DNA of 7,538 bases, from assembly GCA_030633185.1 (NCBI GenBank), contig DAOVTG010000120.1:1-7538 (forward strand), given 5' to 3'. Positions 5,731-7,538 of the stretch are shown here, piece after piece (position 1 is the first letter of the stretch; each line of letters begins with the position of its first letter). This stretch comes from Deltaproteobacteria bacterium. GTDB lineage: Bacteria > Desulfobacterota > Anaeroferrophillalia > Anaeroferrophillales > Tharpellaceae. The notes beneath the pieces are model-generated. The model ran no database searches, was not told where the DNA came from, and saw only the letters and a list, made by a program, of their open reading frames with translations. A program made the translations under genes and the position numbers.

Positions 5731-7538
5731 ATGCGCAGAGTAATTGAATTTTTTCTTAACCAGAAAGTGCTGGTCAACCTGCTCTTTCTCATGCTCATGG
5801 TGGTTGGCTGTGTTGCTCTTTTAGAGCTGCCGGTGGAGCGTTATCCTAATGTTAATATGGGTAAGGTGATGATCACCACGTTCTTGCCGGGGGCTTCACC
5901 CAAAGATGTCGAAGCTCTGGTGACCCGTGAGATTGAGGAGTCGCTTGATGATCTTGAGGAGGTTGAGTTTATTAAGTCGACCTCTTACCGGGGACGTTCG
6001 AGTCTGATCGTCAAATTTGTTGATGATACCGACTATGATGAACTCTACAAAGAGCTGCGCCTGAAAGTTTTAGGGGCGATGTCGAATCTGCCGCCGGGGA
6101 TTGAACCGCCGCGCTTCAAACAGGTTGATGTCAGTTATTGGCTGCCGGTGGTCACGGTTAATTTAGTGGGCAATCGCGATAACCACTCCTTGACCCTGAT
6201 GGCTGAGGAGATGAAACTTTTTTTGAAACGAATCGCCGGGGTCGAGAATGTTGAAATCACCGGTGAATTTGTTCGTGAGTTTCATGTCTTTATCGATCCG
6301 GTGCGCCTTGAAATTCTCGGTTTGACTTTCGAGGATGTTGCCACCGCTTTAAAAGGGGATAACCTCTCTCTCCCGGCTGGTGACTATGAAAACCGGGACG
6401 GCGAGTTTGTTGTTGTTGTCGATGAGCTTTTTCGGAGCCGGGCCGATATCGCCGCAACTATTATCCGCCGCGACGGGGACGGCTCTTTTGTCACCATTGG
6501 CGAGGTCATGAGTGAGGCTCATTTAGCTTATCGCGACCCGCTCTATATTTCGGCCGTCAACGGTCGGACAAGTGTCGGTCTTAAAGTTGTAAAAAATGAT
6601 CGAGGCAGCGCCATAAAAATGGTGGCCGAGGTCGAGAAAATTGTTGAGCGCTTTGCCGAACGCCTTGAGCTGGAAGGGGTTGAGGTGATTTTGACCCAGG
6701 ATCAACGTATTCATCTTGATGATTCGATTACCACGTTAGGGTTCAATCTGGTTTGTGGTATCATTCTGGTGACCCTTTCTGTCTGGCTTTTTATGGGCTG
6801 GCGCAACGCTTTTTTGATCATGGTCGGGATTCCCTTCTCTTTCCTCTGTACGATGATCATCATGTACGTTACCGGTAATTCGTTAAATGAGATCACTCTC
6901 TTTGCCTTTGTTCTGGTCAGCGGCATAATTGTTGATGACGCGATTGTGATTTTGGAAAATATTTACCGTCATCTTCAGGAGGGAGAGCCTTTGCACCTGG
7001 CGGTGCTTAACGGCGCGGATGAGGTTGCTTGGCCGGTGATCGCCGCAACCTCAACCACGGTGGCGGCTTTTTTGCCGATGCTGATCATGTCCGGCTCTAC
7101 CGGAGAGTTTTTTGCCTATATTCCAAAGGCCGTAAGCTTTGCCATTATGGCTTCTCTCTTTGAGTGTCTGGTGATTTTGCCGGGCCATTTTCTTGACTGG
7201 CCGGGAGCCAAAAAATTGACCTCCTCAAGTTATGTCGGCGGCGGGCGTGAACGTTTGGTGATGACCTGGTTTCGGCGTTTTAACGAAAAAATTGTGGCTT
7301 TGACCCTGCGTTTTCGTTTTTCAACCCTGTTTAGCGTGATTGCTCTTTTTGGCGCGGCCTTAACCATTCTTTACCTTTCGGTAACCGGGATTGTGCCGCT
7401 GATCAAGGTTAAATTCTTTCCCGATGACTACACCCTCTACTATGTCGAGTTTCAGGGGCCGCCCTCCACCCCGCTTAACGAAACCGTCAAACGTCTTAAA
7501 GCCGGTAGCCAAGTGCTTTTAGAGGGCGGCTCGGGTCA
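5731..7538 (+). CDS. RND efflux transporter permease subunit (AcrB/HAE type), 3' end outside window
   Basis: The frame is open from ATG 5731 to the window end, giving 602 residues of a protein that is normally about 1000-1050. RND permeases export drugs, metabolites or other substrates across the inner membrane, driven by protons, working as trimers with an adaptor and an outer-membrane channel. MRRVIEFFLNQKVLVNLLF begins the first membrane helix (about 12-31). A large periplasmic porter loop (about 32-330) follows, then helices at about 333-352, 358-378, 384-410, 436-455, 464-485 and 531-552. The second periplasmic loop then opens with FFPDDYTLYYVEFQG. Helix four contains GIIVDDAIVILENI, and Asp402-Asp403 match the proton-relay Asp pair of AcrB. 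The start is fixed by this N-terminus, but no Shine-Dalgarno sequence precedes it; the upstream stretch is T-rich (CTCTATTTTTCT). The adaptor at 3957-4982 is the probable partner. Substrate cannot be inferred. Confidence 0.93.
   Translation, partial: MRRVIEFFLNQKVLVNLLFLMLMVVGCVALLELPVERYPNVNMGKVMITTFLPGASPKDVEALVTREIEESLDDLEEVEFIKSTSYRGRSSLIVKFVDDTDYDELYKELRLKVLGAMSNLPPGIEPPRFKQVDVSYWLPVVTVNLVGNRDNHSLTLMAEEMKLFLKRIAGVENVEITGEFVREFHVFIDPVRLEILGLTFEDVATALKGDNLSLPAGDYENRDGEFVVVVDELFRSRADIAATIIRRDGDGSFVTIGEVMSEAHLAYRDPLYISAVNGRTSVGLKVVKNDRGSAIKMVAEVEKIVERFAERLELEGVEVILTQDQRIHLDDSITTLGFNLVCGIILVTLSVWLFMGWRNAFLIMVGIPFSFLCTMIIMYVTGNSLNEITLFAFVLVSGIIVDDAIVILENIYRHLQEGEPLHLAVLNGADEVAWPVIAATSTTVAAFLPMLIMSGSTGEFFAYIPKAVSFAIMASLFECLVILPGHFLDWPGAKKLTSSSYVGGGRERLVMTWFRRFNEKIVALTLRFRFSTLFSVIALFGAALTILYLSVTGIVPLIKVKFFPDDYTLYYVEFQGPPSTPLNETVKRLKAGSQVLLEGGSG

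Noticed and set aside
6523..6926. Minus-strand open frames of 63-71 codons
   Set aside because: They are shadows of the RND permease, which is read continuously on the plus strand through its conserved membrane motifs.

Overview
The window looks like a chromosomal stretch from a Gram-negative bacterium. The evidence is an RND efflux pump with a secreted adaptor, and a sensor kinase whose extracytoplasmic domain carries a c-type haem motif. The style of the hybrid kinase and of the tRNA nucleotidyltransferase tail suggests an anaerobic Desulfobacterota (deltaproteobacterial) lineage. That placement is inference; no rRNA or other phylogenetic marker is present.

Left part (1-780). The window opens inside the C-terminal end of a tRNA nucleotidyltransferase/poly(A) polymerase family gene (3-395). 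Its last 15 codons lie in one arm of an AACATCG-type inverted repeat (351-471). Between the repeat and the next gene is the decayed end of a response-regulator receiver domain (about 480-759). It has an in-frame TAG where the phosphoacceptor aspartate should be.

Centre (781-3601). A complete 769-residue hybrid histidine kinase (781-3090) has two membrane segments, a DUF3365/Tll0287-like sensor with CLKCH, then PAS, HisKA, HATPase and REC domains. It is followed by a Nudix hydrolase (3167-3601). The 340 bases after that contain no convincing gene. They hold a GC-rich hairpin and a roughly 235-base foldback (palindromic) element.

Right part (3942-7538). A periplasmic adaptor (membrane fusion protein, 3957-4982) and the first 602 residues of its likely RND permease partner (5731 to the window end) point rightwards. 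They are separated by a leftward Phd/YefM-VapC toxin-antitoxin pair (5029-5640). The VapC-like PIN toxin carries a one-base frameshift near its 3' end, and the permease has no recognisable Shine-Dalgarno sequence. The simplest reading is that a toxin-antitoxin module landed inside an adaptor-permease operon and later lost its toxin.

I see no clear previously undescribed multi-gene system. The observations most worth a second look are the foldback element, the toxin-antitoxin insertion with its broken toxin, the receiver-domain remnant beside an intact hybrid kinase, and the haem-motif sensor kinase. There is no CRISPR array, tRNA, rRNA or transposase gene in view.
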